Source: Roseimicrobium gellanilyticum
GTDB lineage: Bacteria; Verrucomicrobiota; Verrucomicrobiia; Verrucomicrobiales; Verrucomicrobiaceae
NCBI RefSeq assembly: GCF_003315205.1
Contig: NZ_QNRR01000015.1
Coordinates: 93,295-157,294, forward strand
Length of the DNA: 64,000 nucleotides
Reading direction: 5' to 3'
The notes under the pieces were generated by a model, which was not told the origin of the DNA, did not search any database, and saw only the letters and a program-made list of their open reading frames with translations. Position numbers and translations under genes: made by a program. Numbering within the stretch: the stretch's first letter is position 1; every line of letters begins with the position of its first letter. Below, piece after piece: positions 34,490-44,972 of the stretch.

Positions 34490-36925
34490 ATGTCGGGGCC
34501 GATTCATCAGTTGATTAATAACTTCAATGGCGGGGAGCTTTCGCCGCTGATGGATGCGCGGGCGGATACGGGGAAGTACCGTACGGGGTGCAGGAGGTTG
34601 AGGAATTTCATTCCGCGGGCAGTGGGCGGGGTGTTTTCGCGACCGGGGACGGAGTATATGGGAGCGGCGAAGTATGGGGACAGGAAGGCGGCGCTGATTC
34701 CCTTCAACTTTTCGCGGACGACGAGTTTCCAGATTGAGCTGGGAGATGGGTATGTACGGTTCTGGTCCAACCGGCAGCAGGTGCAGAAGCTGAGTGCGAG
34801 TGCCTGGGTGACGGGGACGCCTTATGCGGTGGGGAATTATGTCTCGGAGAGCGGAACGATTTACTACTGTGTGACGGCGCATACCTCGGCAGCGGTGTTT
34901 GCGACGGATCTGGGGGCGAGCCGGTGGGTGGCGCAGGATATTTATGAGCTCCCCTCCCCCTACGAGGATGGTGATCTGTTTGAGATTCAGTTCACCCAGA
35001 TCAATGACATCATTTATCTGGTGCATCCGAAGTATGCGCCGAGGAAGCTTTCACGGCTGGCGGATGATCACTGGACGCTGGTGGAGGTGGTGTGGGACTG
35101 GCCGGCGCTGCTGGATGAGAACGTGACGAGTACGACGATCACGCCCTCTGCGACGACTGGAAGCATCACGCTGACGGCCTCGACGGGCATCTTTCAAGCG
35201 AATCATGTGGGTGCGTACTTCCAGGTGGCACATCGGAGGAGCAGTGCGTATACGGACCTCGGTCTCCATGCGAATGGTGTGAGTGCTCCGCTGCGTGTCA
35301 TCGGGTCGTGGGAGTTTGGCACGGCGGGGACGTGGGCTTCGAATGTGGAAATCGAGCGGAGTGAGGATGGCGGAACGACGTGGCAGACGGTGCGGACGTT
35401 CCGGAGTCTGAGCGATCGCAATGTGGCGCCGATTTCCTATGATGAGGCGACGGAGGTGCTCGTCCGCCTCCGGGTGCAGGGATATGTGAGTCATACTGCC
35501 GGGGCCCGGGCGTGGCTGGAGGCGGTGGACAGCAAGATTTACGGTCTGGCGAAAATCACGGGATATACGAGTGCGACGCAGGTATCTGCCACGGTGATCA
35601 ATTCCCTGGGTGATACTGCGGCGACGACGCTGTGGAGTGAGGGGGCATGGAGCCCGCATCAGGGGTATCCGAGGACGGTGGCCTTCCATGAGCAGCGGGT
35701 GGTGTATGGCGGCACGGCGCGGGAGCCGGTGCGTATCTGGGGCTCGGCGATTGGAGACTTTGAGAACTTCCGGAAGTCGAGTCTGGATGAGGCGAGCTTT
35801 GACTATGTGCTGGCGAGTACGCAGAGCAGCCAGGTGCAGTGGATGACGGGGAACAGCAATGGCTTGATCATCGGGACGGCGGCGGAGGAGTGGCTGATGC
35901 ACAGTGGGTCTGATGCGACGCCGATCACGCCGACGACGGTGAAGGTGTCCTGCCAGTCGAGCGAGGGCAGTGAGCATCTGATGGCACGCCTTATCAAGAA
36001 TGTGGTGCTGTTTGTGCAACGCTATGGGCGGACGGTGTCTGAGATGGCGTACAGCTTTGAGGAGGATTCGCTGAAGGCGCAGGACCTGACGATTCTGTCC
36101 GAGCATGTGACGGAGGGTGGGATAAAGCAGACGGCGTTCCAATCACGCAGGGATGCGATTTTGTGGGCGGTGACGGGGGATGGGAAGCTGATAGGGCTGA
36201 CGTACCAGCGGGAGCATGAGGTGACGGGCTGGCATGTGCATGAGACGGAGGGTGAGTTTGAGAGTGTGAGTGTGAACTACTCGGCGAATGGGACGTCTGA
36301 TGAGGTGTGGTTCGTGGTGAAGCGGACGATCGAGGGGCAGACGGTGCGGTACCTGGAGAGCTTCCAACCGGCGATGGCGCAGTTTGATTATTCGAATCGT
36401 GCGGGGCTGGTGTGCATGGATAGTGCGAGGACGTACAGCGGTGTGGCGACGGATACGATCACGGGATTGGGACACCTGGAGGGTGAGGTGGTGTCTGTGC
36501 GGGCGGATGGGGCGACGCAGGTGAGCAAGGTGGTGAGCGGTGGGAGCATCGCGCTGGATCGCGCGGCGGAGGTGGTCGTGGTGGGGCTTCCCTTTACGCC
36601 GCTGCTGCAGCCGACGAAGATTGAGCTGCAACTGGAGAATGGAGGGAGTCGCGGGCGTTTGTTCCGCCCGGTGAAGATGATTCTCTCGGTGCATGAGTCG
36701 CTGGGGGCGGAGATTTCGCCGAATCCGAATGCGGGGCTGTGGGAGGAGATTCCCTTCCGGAGGTCGCAGGATGTGCTGGGGGTGGCGCCGCCGCTGCGGA
36801 CGGATGATATGGAGTGGGATATCAATGCTCCGTATACGACGGGGGTGCAGGTGGCGATACGGCAGAGGCAGCCGCAGCCGCTGAATCTGCTGGCGATGGT
36901 GTGTGTGTTTTCAGTGGATAGCTGA
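34490..36925 (+). CDS. Tail tubular protein B / tail nozzle protein
   Basis: This 811-residue protein carries the characteristic start NNFNGGELSPLMDARADTGKYRTG followed by RNFIPRAVGGVFSRPGTEYMG, as in the large tail proteins of many short-tailed phages (T7 gp12-like nozzle). Repeated DIYELPSPYEDGDLFEIQFTQINDIIYLVHPKYAPRKLSR is another recognisable block, as is GYPRTVAFHEQRVVYGGT. The C-terminal third is beta-rich and probably binds receptors or fibres. The gene is intact. No fibre or spike gene follows; the next genes are ejection proteins. Confidence 0.85.
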   Translation: MSGPIHQLINNFNGGELSPLMDARADTGKYRTGCRRLRNFIPRAVGGVFSRPGTEYMGAAKYGDRKAALIPFNFSRTTSFQIELGDGYVRFWSNRQQVQKLSASAWVTGTPYAVGNYVSESGTIYYCVTAHTSAAVFATDLGASRWVAQDIYELPSPYEDGDLFEIQFTQINDIIYLVHPKYAPRKLSRLADDHWTLVEVVWDWPALLDENVTSTTITPSATTGSITLTASTGIFQANHVGAYFQVAHRRSSAYTDLGLHANGVSAPLRVIGSWEFGTAGTWASNVEIERSEDGGTTWQTVRTFRSLSDRNVAPISYDEATEVLVRLRVQGYVSHTAGARAWLEAVDSKIYGLAKITGYTSATQVSATVINSLGDTAATTLWSEGAWSPHQGYPRTVAFHEQRVVYGGTAREPVRIWGSAIGDFENFRKSSLDEASFDYVLASTQSSQVQWMTGNSNGLIIGTAAEEWLMHSGSDATPITPTTVKVSCQSSEGSEHLMARLIKNVVLFVQRYGRTVSEMAYSFEEDSLKAQDLTILSEHVTEGGIKQTAFQSRRDAILWAVTGDGKLIGLTYQREHEVTGWHVHETEGEFESVSVNYSANGTSDEVWFVVKRTIEGQTVRYLESFQPAMAQFDYSNRAGLVCMDSARTYSGVATDTITGLGHLEGEVVSVRADGATQVSKVVSGGSIALDRAAEVVVVGLPFTPLLQPTKIELQLENGGSRGRLFRPVKMILSVHESLGAEISPNPNAGLWEEIPFRRSQDVLGVAPPLRTDDMEWDINAPYTTGVQVAIRQRQPQPLNLLAMVCVFSVDS

Positions 36926-37630
36926 TTCGGTGGGGACGGTGAGCGGTGAGCAGTGCGACGGTGGGGAAAGTCAGGGAGAATGGTACATCAGGGGACAGCC
37001 AAAGAATCTGAGGGTACACTGATGACTTACGGTTTTGTTTTTGGACCGCTAATGGGCGTTGGGGTTGGTTCTTGGGGGTGATGGGTGGGGTTGGGTGCAG
37101 TGGGTTCAACGCAGAGACACGGAGACGCAGAGGAACTTCGGAGACTGAGGGTGGGTGGGGTGATGGATTTGCTGGTCCAGCGGGTTGTGGCGATGGGAAT
37201 GCAAAATGAGAAATGAAAGATGAAAAATGCAAAGTGGTGAGGGTTGGTTCTGGGGGTGATGGGTGGGGTTGGATGCAGTGGGTTCAACGCAGAGACACGG
37301 AGACACAGAGGAGCTTCGGAGACTGAGATGGGTGGGGTGATGGATTTGCTGGTCCAGCGGGTTGTGGCGATGGGAATGCAAAATGAGAAATGAAAGATGA
37401 AAAATGCAAAGTGGTGAGGATTGGTTCTGGGGGTGATGGGTGGGGTTGGGTGCAGTGGGTTCAACGCAGAGACACGGAGACGCAGAGGAACTTCGGAGAC
37501 TGAGGATGGGTGGGTGATGGATTTGCTGGCCCAGCGGGTTGTGGGGATGGGAATGCAAAATGAGAAATGAAAGATGAAAAATGCAAAGTGGTGAGGGCAG
37601 CGTGTGGGGCTTGAGATCGGAGGTGTCGAT
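36926..37630. repeat. Intergenic with 3 x ~178-bp tandem repeat
   Basis: Three tandem copies lie at 37064-37242, 37243-37419 and 37420-37596. Each copy starts GTTGGTTCT, contains repeat A (copies 6, 7 and 8 at 37104-37149, 37282-37326 and 37459-37504) and ends in an A-rich block with GGAATGCAAAATGAGAAATG. Copies are about 95 percent alike by eye. Frames on the minus strand are repeat artefacts. Confidence 0.85.
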
Positions 37631-38059
37631 ATGAAGGAAGACGAGCAGGAGCGAGGGGTGTGGAGGGCGCGGGAGTATGGGGAGAAGGTCGGGGATTATC
37701 AGATGATTTCGGAGTGGCGTGAGGGGCACAACGTGGGGCCCCTTCCTGAGACTGTGATTCCTCCCCTCGCCCTGGTGTGTGAGCGTGATGGTGAACCGAT
37801 GGCTTTTGCATGTTGCTATCAATCGTATGGGATCGGGGTGTGTTTTCTGGAGTGGTTGATCACGAGGCCTGGTTTGAACCTGGCGGAGGCGCGTTTGGCC
37901 CTTGAGCATGTGATTCGGGCAATCGCGGCATGCACGAAGGACACCCACGCACTGATGTTCGGATATTGCGTTCCTGCGCTGGCGCGCGAGGCGAAGCGGA
38001 ATCTTGGATTCAAGGGACACGACGTCCCTCACTATAAACTTTTCACCAGAATCGACTGA
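37631..38059 (+). CDS. GNAT-like acetyltransferase of phage type
   Basis: The ATG at 37631 gives 142 residues; the longer frame from 37604 adds nine residues. The central part ERDGEPMAFACCYQSYGIGVCFLEWLITRPGL, then LALEHVIRAIAACTKDTHALMFGYCVP and AREAKRNLGFKGHD, is consistent with the GNAT fold, where the second strand, cofactor loop and last strand can be matched. Such proteins sit at this exact place, between tail tube and ejection proteins, in BPP-1-like phages. It may be a virion component rather than an enzyme. The key acetyl-CoA loop (R/QxxGxG/A) is not clear. Confidence 0.55.
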   Translation: MKEDEQERGVWRAREYGEKVGDYQMISEWREGHNVGPLPETVIPPLALVCERDGEPMAFACCYQSYGIGVCFLEWLITRPGLNLAEARLALEHVIRAIAACTKDTHALMFGYCVPALAREAKRNLGFKGHDVPHYKLFTRID

Positions 38060-38060
38060 T

Positions 38061-38849
38061 ATGACTTGGGAAGCAGCAGCAGTTTACCTTGCCATCGGGG
38101 GCCTTGCCACGAGTGCTGTCGGCGTGGGCATGCAGTACAGTGCGCAGAAGGAGGCGGCGCGGAATCAGGAGGCGCTGGCGAGATATAACTATGCGGTGCA
38201 GGCGCAGAATATCCGGCAGCAGCAGGCGCTGGCGGAGTGGAACGCGAGGGCGCAAGCTGGGCAGGCAGAGGCGAATGCGGCGATGGCGCGGCAGGCGGCG
38301 GAGGTGAACGCACGGAACCTGGAGCAGCAGGCGCAGTCGGTGCTGCTCCAGGGCACTGAGGAGCAGCGGCGGACGCGGGAGGAGCATCGACGCCATATGG
38401 CAATCGCGTTTGCGCGGGTGGCGAAGAGTGGTGTGGCGGCGGCGGGGTCGCCGATTGAGGTGCTGGCGGAGTCTGCGCGGACGATGCAACTGGCGCTGAA
38501 TGATGCGTGGTATACAACGAACACAAAACGGGAGGCGCTGCTGTGGGATGCGAAGGTGGAGCGCTATGGCGGGGAGATAGGTGCGGCGAACTACAGTGGG
38601 CAGGCGTCCCTGCTGCGGGCGGAAGGTGCGCTGGCTCCGATCAAGGCGCGGATGGATTTGCGAAGCGCGAAATATGAGTCGCTGGCGGGACTGAATGCGG
38701 CGTCCGGGATGAGGAGTGCAGCGGGTGCGGGGCTGGTGTCCGGCATGGGGACGCTGCTCCAGTCCGGGTATACGATGGCTTATCAGGGTGGGTATTTGGG
38801 AACGACGAAGCCCGCGCCCAGTACGTCCAGCACGCCCAAGGTTGCGTGA
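38061..38849 (+). CDS. Internal virion / ejection protein (gp14-like)
   Basis: The ATG at 38061 directly follows the previous stop and gives 262 residues. A hydrophobic N-terminus (AAVYLAIGGLATSAVGVGMQYSAQ) is followed by a long alanine- and glutamine-rich helical region (about residues 30-125), then VAKSGVAAAGSPIEVLAESA, a motif shared by T7 gp14-like proteins. This type of protein leaves the virion at infection and forms a channel across the outer membrane. It is followed by two larger ejection proteins in the order known from T7 (gp14, gp15, gp16). Confidence 0.75.
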   Translation: MTWEAAAVYLAIGGLATSAVGVGMQYSAQKEAARNQEALARYNYAVQAQNIRQQQALAEWNARAQAGQAEANAAMARQAAEVNARNLEQQAQSVLLQGTEEQRRTREEHRRHMAIAFARVAKSGVAAAGSPIEVLAESARTMQLALNDAWYTTNTKREALLWDAKVERYGGEIGAANYSGQASLLRAEGALAPIKARMDLRSAKYESLAGLNAASGMRSAAGAGLVSGMGTLLQSGYTMAYQGGYLGTTKPAPSTSSTPKVA

Positions 38850-38873
38850 GCTGGTGCTTAACGAATTCGAATC

Positions 38874-40610
38874 ATGGCTACGATTCCTTTATTCAACAAT
38901 GGCGGAGCTTTGCCGGTGCCGGCAGCAGAGGGACTTTCGAGGGTGCCGACGGCGCGGATGCAACTGGACTATGGAGGTCTGGCTCAGACTGCGGCGAAGG
39001 CGTATCAACAGCCTCTGATGCCCAAGGATATGTATGAAGGCGACCGGGTGGCGGGGGAGGCGTGGGGGCAGGCGCTGCAGACGCTGGGGAAGACGATGAA
39101 GGTGGTCTTCGAAGAGACGGCGAAGATCAAGAACGAGGGCGATATTGCGGATGCGGACGTGAAGATGACTGAGTCCCTCGGAGCTTATGAGAATGGGCTG
39201 ACGGGTGATACCAGTGAAGATAGCTGGGTGAGTGGATGGGAGAAGGAGGTGGCGGGCCTGCGCAAGGGTTTCGAGTCTGACAGGAGCTTGAGTCCCTATG
39301 CGAAGCATCACATCGGGATGCGACTGCAGCGGATGGAGGTGGCGGGGAAGATTCGCATTTCCTCTCTGGCGATGACTCAACAGCGGCAGAGGGCTTCGAT
39401 GAGCCTGGACAATCTGGAGAGGGTGCACCGGGAGCAGGGGAATTTCGCAGGGATGAGGTCGGTGAACGAGCGCCGGACCGAGGTGAAGCTCCAGACTCCG
39501 GAACAGGCGCAGGCGCGGGGTGATGCGATTGATGCCATGGAGCGTGGGGACGGCTTGTACAAGGTGATCGATGCGAATCCGAAGTCTGGGCGGGAGCAGC
39601 TCGATATGCGAGGTGCGGATGGCAAGTACGTGCATTTCCCGTGGCTGGACACGCGGGGTCGCGAGAAGGCAAGGAGTTACGCCGACCAGGCGCTCCAAGA
39701 CCGTCGCATCCACATTATCGAAGATGTGGTGGAGTACGTCACCTCAAACAATGGCCAGCCCATCCATCCTGATGACATTGATGCATTCGACCCAAACCGC
39801 TATCTGTCCACAGAGCAGCGGGCGGACGTGCAGGCGTACATTGCCGGTAATGTTTCCACGAACAGGAAGCTGACATACGAACAAGCGGTCACGACCATCG
39901 ATGCGTATCGAGCGAATGATGATCCGGACCAGCGCCTGTCGGCGGCGATGGAGACGACGATTGGCTTGACCTTTGAAGGTCCGCAGAAGGAACGGCTGCT
40001 TTCACGGTTGAAGGAGCGCAAGAAGGCTGCCAGCGTGAACGATCCGCTGCCCATGGGGACGGTGACGGGTCTGTTGCAGCACTACGTGGAGGACCTGAAA
40101 GTCTTTGGGGAATATCTGAAGCCGAAGGTGGATGCGAGGGGGCAACGGATACTCATCAAGGACCCAGAGCGGTATGAGGAGAAGGACTCCGGTACCTTCA
40201 ACCAGATGCTATTCACGATTTCCGGCGGGAGGATTGGGAGCATGACGTACCATGAAGAGGCGCCAGAGTCCTATTCTTACGAGATGGAGGTCGACAAGGT
40301 GCGGGAGGCGCAACTGGCTGACAAGAGGGAGGCGATTCGGAGCACCCTTGAACGGGAGAAGCAAGCAGGGCTGTTCAAGACAACGGACGAGATGGTGGCG
40401 CGGCTACTGGTACTCATCGGGCAACATGGTGGGAAGCTACCGGCGACTTACAGGCAGAGCGGCGCCCCGGTGAGCCACGGTGGCGGGATGGTGCCGAACC
40501 TCCCGAACGTCAACGCGGGACCGGGAGATATGAGCGCTGGAAATCCCCTCCTGCCGCCACTCACGCCGCAGGAGGCCACGACGAAACTGAACTCCATCCT
40601 TTCCAAGTAG
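38874..40610 (+). CDS. Internal virion / ejection protein (gp15-like)
   Basis: This 578-residue protein is largely helical. It starts MATIPLFNNGGALPVP, then PTARMQLDYGGLAQTAAKAYQQ. It has a charged central region and ends TPQEATTKLNSILSK. Its place between the gp14-like and the giant ejection protein, and its size, match T7 gp15, which builds the periplasmic part of the ejection conduit. The stop lies two bases before the ATG of the next gene, suggesting translational coupling. Sequence similarity alone would not be decisive. Confidence 0.65.
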   Translation: MATIPLFNNGGALPVPAAEGLSRVPTARMQLDYGGLAQTAAKAYQQPLMPKDMYEGDRVAGEAWGQALQTLGKTMKVVFEETAKIKNEGDIADADVKMTESLGAYENGLTGDTSEDSWVSGWEKEVAGLRKGFESDRSLSPYAKHHIGMRLQRMEVAGKIRISSLAMTQQRQRASMSLDNLERVHREQGNFAGMRSVNERRTEVKLQTPEQAQARGDAIDAMERGDGLYKVIDANPKSGREQLDMRGADGKYVHFPWLDTRGREKARSYADQALQDRRIHIIEDVVEYVTSNNGQPIHPDDIDAFDPNRYLSTEQRADVQAYIAGNVSTNRKLTYEQAVTTIDAYRANDDPDQRLSAAMETTIGLTFEGPQKERLLSRLKERKKAASVNDPLPMGTVTGLLQHYVEDLKVFGEYLKPKVDARGQRILIKDPERYEEKDSGTFNQMLFTISGGRIGSMTYHEEAPESYSYEMEVDKVREAQLADKREAIRSTLEREKQAGLFKTTDEMVARLLVLIGQHGGKLPATYRQSGAPVSHGGGMVPNLPNVNAGPGDMSAGNPLLPPLTPQEATTKLNSILSK

Positions 40611-40612
40611 AC

Positions 40613-43600
40613 ATGGCACTGCCACTCATTTCTGAAGAAGACGCCCTCGAAGTCATGGGGCTCTATGATTTGCTGCCTGAAACTGAGAAGGGGAAGGCGA
40701 AGGATTACCTTTCCCGATACAAGCGACAGCAGGACGAGCGTGTGGGGTTTTCGTTTCCCAACCTCCTGGAGAAGCAGATGCGCGAGGAGGAGCAGTTTTT
40801 CGGTCTCTTCTCTGACGTGAAGAATGTGGACAGGATGAATCCGCTGGTCGGAACGGCAGCGCGCTATGTGGACGATGCGGACCTGCTCAGGAAGCAGGAA
40901 GCGAGTGTGCAGTTCATCAAGCGCCGAATGCCCTCGGCGCCGGAGCAGCACATCCGCGAGCACCTGGGGCTGTATATGAGCGGTTATGGGTCTGAGGTGT
41001 GGGATGAGCCAGGGATGACGGATGCGGGGCGGTTCTTTGACTTTGCGAAGACGGAGGTGGATGAGGAGAGGAAGATCTTCGAGTTTGAGAAGGCGAATTC
41101 AGAAAGCATGGGGGCGGCCGCCATCTCGGCGGCCTACAAAGGTGAATCAAAATGGGACGCCTTCGACAGGTGGATAGGCGCGATTCCGGGCGCCAAGGAT
41201 CTATATCCCAATGAGCTCCTGAGGTTTCAGACAGCTTTCAACGGCGCTCATAGCAATCTGGAACTTCGCTTGATGCCCCATGAGGATGCCATCATATCCA
41301 CGGTGAATGATCTGCAGGTGCTGATGGGAGTAAAACAGGGTGCGGGGTCGGACTGGAGAGTCGTCGCGGAACGGATGCTCAAGGTGCCTGAGGAAGATCG
41401 GGAGGACGTCATCAATGCCATCATGGTCCGAGGGGCTCCGGATGGGGACTACAAGGAGTGGGCGCAGAAGACGGCGGAGTCACTTGGAAGAGGCATTGTG
41501 GACCTGGTGGGCGGGACGTTTCTAGTTGGCCAGAGGAACGAGCTGCTGATCGCGAGGGAGAATATCGATCGCGTAATCAAACAGGTGGAGGAAGGGAGGG
41601 CCTCCGCGTTTGACTTTGTGGATATTTTCGGGAACGGGCGGGCGGTTTCCTCGCATCCGGACTCCCTGAGAGAGTTGCGGGCGGAAGTGGATAAGGCGCT
41701 GGACTTCGATGACATGCTCGCGCGGATGCATGCCATCGGAGAAGGAACGATCGATCCCATCAAGGGCAATTGGTTTTCCTCAGGATTCTACGGCATGGTA
41801 CGCTCTGCGCCGCAGATGCTTGCGTCCTTCCATCCGCTCGGCTGGATGGCGATGACAGGGCAGTTCGCCGAGGGTAACTATCAGCGGATACGGCGTGAGC
41901 AACCGGGGATGCCCCGGGCATGGGCGCAATCGATTGCCATATGGACGGCGCCGGGACAGGCGCTGGTGGAGACGGTGTCCAACCGCTTCCTGCTGGGGCG
42001 TCTGCCGAACCTGCTGAAGCTGGCGCGCACGCCGGCGACGACGTGGGCCGGTCAACTCAAGGGGTTGTGGATCCTGGGACCGAAGAGTGTGGTGGAGTAC
42101 GGTGAGGAGAAGGCCCAACACTTCGCGCCGTATTACACGCAGCAGCTGGTGGCGGCGCTGTCCAAGGACGTGGCGGATGCGCCGTGGGAGCTGGCCTTTC
42201 AAGGGTGGGAGGATGGGCATACAGAGCTGGTGTCCACGGTGATCTGGATGACGGTGGTGGGGCATGGGGTGGGCACTTCCCTGGAGGTGGGGGCGATGCG
42301 GGAGCAGGCGAGGCATCCGCTGCTGCTGGAGGCGGCGGGGTTTTCCGAGGAATCCGCGCTGCGCATTTCCGATGCCGCCCGAAGGGACGAATGGGGAGAA
42401 GTGGATACGATGATGCGCGAGGAGCATGCGGCGGGGCGCATTGAGCTCGATGGGGCGAACCTGATACGCCAACGTGATGCGGCGGCGCTGCTGCTGCGGG
42501 AGGAGGCGCAGCGGCGCGGGGTGGCCGTGTCCGAGCTGGAGAAGATTGGAGCGCTGCCTGTGCTGAGCCGCGCGGGGGATGGAAGTTATCAACTGACGTT
42601 CGACGATGGGAGCAGGGGACGTTATCGTACGGCGCAAGAGGCCGTGACGGCGATGCGGGATTGGACGGGGCACCGGGGGGATGCGCATGACGGAGCAGAT
42701 GCGCGAGGTGTTTGCGAAGATACAGGAGGACATGGAGGCGGGCCGGGAGGTGGCGCTGCAGTTTTCCCCGGAGCAGATGATGGCGCAGCGGGCGGTGAAG
42801 ACGGGGCTGGCGACGAGGAAGCAGGTGCAGCAGCGCGGGCAGGCGGGTGATACGCTGGTGACGGATGCGGACTTTGGTGCCACGTCTTTGGATACGGTAT
42901 CCGATAGTATATCCGGAACGAACGCAGCACAGGAACGTGTTGTTGAGGATGGGGAGTATGATACGACGCTGCATATGGCGGAGGTGACAGCTCCGGAAGC
43001 GGCAGATGCTGAGGTAGCTGGACAGATATTGGGCATGTCCAGAACGGCATTCAAGGAGGGGGTGGCGAGGACGACGATACGGCTTTATGAGGGTGCCACT
43101 CCCCTCACCCTCATTGAGGAGAAGCTGGAAGGTGATGCCAGTGTGATGATGCGGGAGCCGCGCAAGCGGACGTGGCTGCTGGATACATTGCGTGATGTGG
43201 AGCGCAGGACGGGCATGAAGCTCTTCCGCACGGCTGAGGATGCGCAGATCACCGATGGGGATATCAAAGAGGCGTGGTCGCACCTGGGGCAATACTACTT
43301 TGTAGGCAGGGCGAAGCATGGTGATGCGGCGACGCTGGCACGCTGGAAAGAGAAGGGGTTCCGGGAGATGTTTGCGGACATCATGGGCTCGAAGGCTGGG
43401 CCGACGATGCAGGCGTATGAGACGTTCTTCCGCAGTGTGTGGCGGCGCGGTGCGGAGTTGGAGGAGATGCGGCGTGCGGGGACGCTGGATGGGGATTTGG
43501 AGGGTACGCTGAAGAGGGCGCTGGGGATGGACGGGGGGCAGGTTTCGGCGATGAATACCACGGATGAGAACGATGCCAGCGATTCACTGAGCCAATTTCC

Positions 43601-44894
43601 AATGGAAGCTCCAATGACCGATATAATGAATGGTGCTATCCAAGGACGAGAAGTATTCCACGTTGAGGAAGAAGCCGCTGATCTTGGCGCTGAGTTCAGT
43701 GACAACTGGGGCGAGATTTCCTTCTCGCTGGGGCCGCAGGAGTTGGGAGCTCCAAGCCCCATGCGAGATGCCTCTGGAAAAATCAATGTGGAGGGCTGGA
43801 GGAGCACCAAGCTCAAGGGCGCACTCGCAGCCCATGACAGTCGATTCAAGGATCTCATTGACGATCGGGAGCACGCAGACGCGATCTACCGACAGATTCC
43901 CGAAACCAAAGGCGGGAAGGTTTTGGGCACGGATCTTTCTCGCATGATTGACGAGAACTATCGGACCAGTCGCGAGTGGCGTATCGACTACGGGAGAGCC
44001 ACGGTCCACGCCGCGGCGATCGATGCGGCAGACCGGCTGTTTCGTGAGCTGGCATCACCCAATGGCAGGACAAAGATACTGTTTACCGCAGGAGGAGTTG
44101 GAGCAGGCAAAAGTACTGTGGTTGATGATGCCATGATCGCGGACTACGACCTGGTCTTTGATGGTACTCTCAGGAACACGGCAGAAGCTATCCAGAGCAT
44201 TGAATATGCAATAGACCATGGCTGGACTGTAGATATTCAGTATGTTCAGCGACCTATTGGCCTTGCACTGAAAGGTGTCGTTAATCGTGCGGACGAACTG
44301 GGACGGTGGGGGCCGATTACCGATGTTCCCCAAGCACATCTCGACGCGCAGAAGAGCATAGTCACCATCGCAAAACACTTCGCTAATGAACCGCGCGTGA
44401 CAATCGAATACTGGTATAACGATGACGAAATTAAGGGTGTAATGCCAAAGGTCATCAATTTGGGTCGAATTCAAGGCGGTGGGGATCTCTCGCTCACTGC
44501 CGGTGACTTCATTGGCAGCAGCCGAAAGGCCGTCGTTGAGACTTTTCGTGAGGCAGTGCGGAACCGTGGGAAAGCAGGGGAACCAGGCGACTTTTCCGAG
44601 GGTAGTGCAGTACGGTTCGATCCTGTGGTGCTCGAACGTTTGGCACGGCCTGACCTGGAACTACAAGCGATTTTCTGGCAGGAAGTGTTGAGCGGGAACA
44701 ACCAAGAACTCAAGGGGTTGAATCAGCAACAACGTAATAACTGGGCTATCCAAGAAGCGAAGCAAATCCTGCGGTTGCCGGACGGGACGCCCGGAAAAGC
44801 AGTGATGTCTCGATTGGACAACGACACAAGAAAGCGCTGGAAGCAGTGGTTGCAAGAGCCACAATCCAGAGATCAGACCGGAAAATCACCCTAG
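40613..44894 (+). CDS. Giant ejection protein with C-terminal zeta-like toxin, split by a frameshift
   Basis: Two overlapping frames make one protein of about 1426 residues: 40613 to about 42679 (689 residues) and 42681-44894 (737 residues). Frame 1 ends in an unnatural Gly/Ala/Asp tail (to 42850), while frame 2 reads on with MTEQMREVFAKIQEDMEAG. The switch is at a G6 run (42675-42680), so it is a +1 shift, a true mutation or a sequence error. The N-terminal part is a large helical virion protein in the T7 gp16 position with a hydrophobic region near FHPLGWMAMTGQF. Frame 2 residues about 96-290 form a linker repeated downstream twice. The C-terminus has a P-loop GGVGAGKST (K477 of frame 2), then DLVFDGTLR and RNTAEAIQSIEYAIDHGW, as in zeta-toxin kinases that attack UDP-sugar precursors. 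Confidence 0.75.
42966..43535 (+). repeat. Toxin-cassette repeat, copy 1 (in place)
   Basis: This DNA, encoding TLHMAEVTAPEA to about DLEGTLKRALGMDGG, is nearly identical to 45556-46083 and 48126-48699. It holds the motifs TTIRLYEGATPLTLIEEK, RTGMKLFRTAEDAQITDGD and AWSHLGQYYFVGRAKHGD. The 3' flanks of the three copies are unrelated. The repeat is the likely site for recombination that swaps toxin tips. Confidence 0.85.
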
Positions 44895-44972
44895 TATCAA
44901 GGGTCAATGCTCCGAGGCCACGCTCGTAGTACGTTACTCGCTAGCTGTCCCACTAAGCATCGAAATTTGACT

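Noticed and set aside
37106..38032. Minus-strand frames with repeated HFAFFIFHFSFCIP
   Set aside because: The repeated peptide is the translation of the A-rich block in the 178-bp tandem repeat, not a real protein repeat.
40613..42850. Reading the ejection protein as a complete 745-residue protein
   Set aside because: The last 55 or so residues are Gly/Ala/Asp-rich in a frame that shadows the start of the real continuation from 42681.
42681..44894. P-loop domain as a DNA-packaging or repair ATPase
   Set aside because: The terminase is already present, and the DGT motif with the kinase-like downstream pattern fits zeta-type kinases better. The placement at the end of a swappable linker also argues for a toxin.
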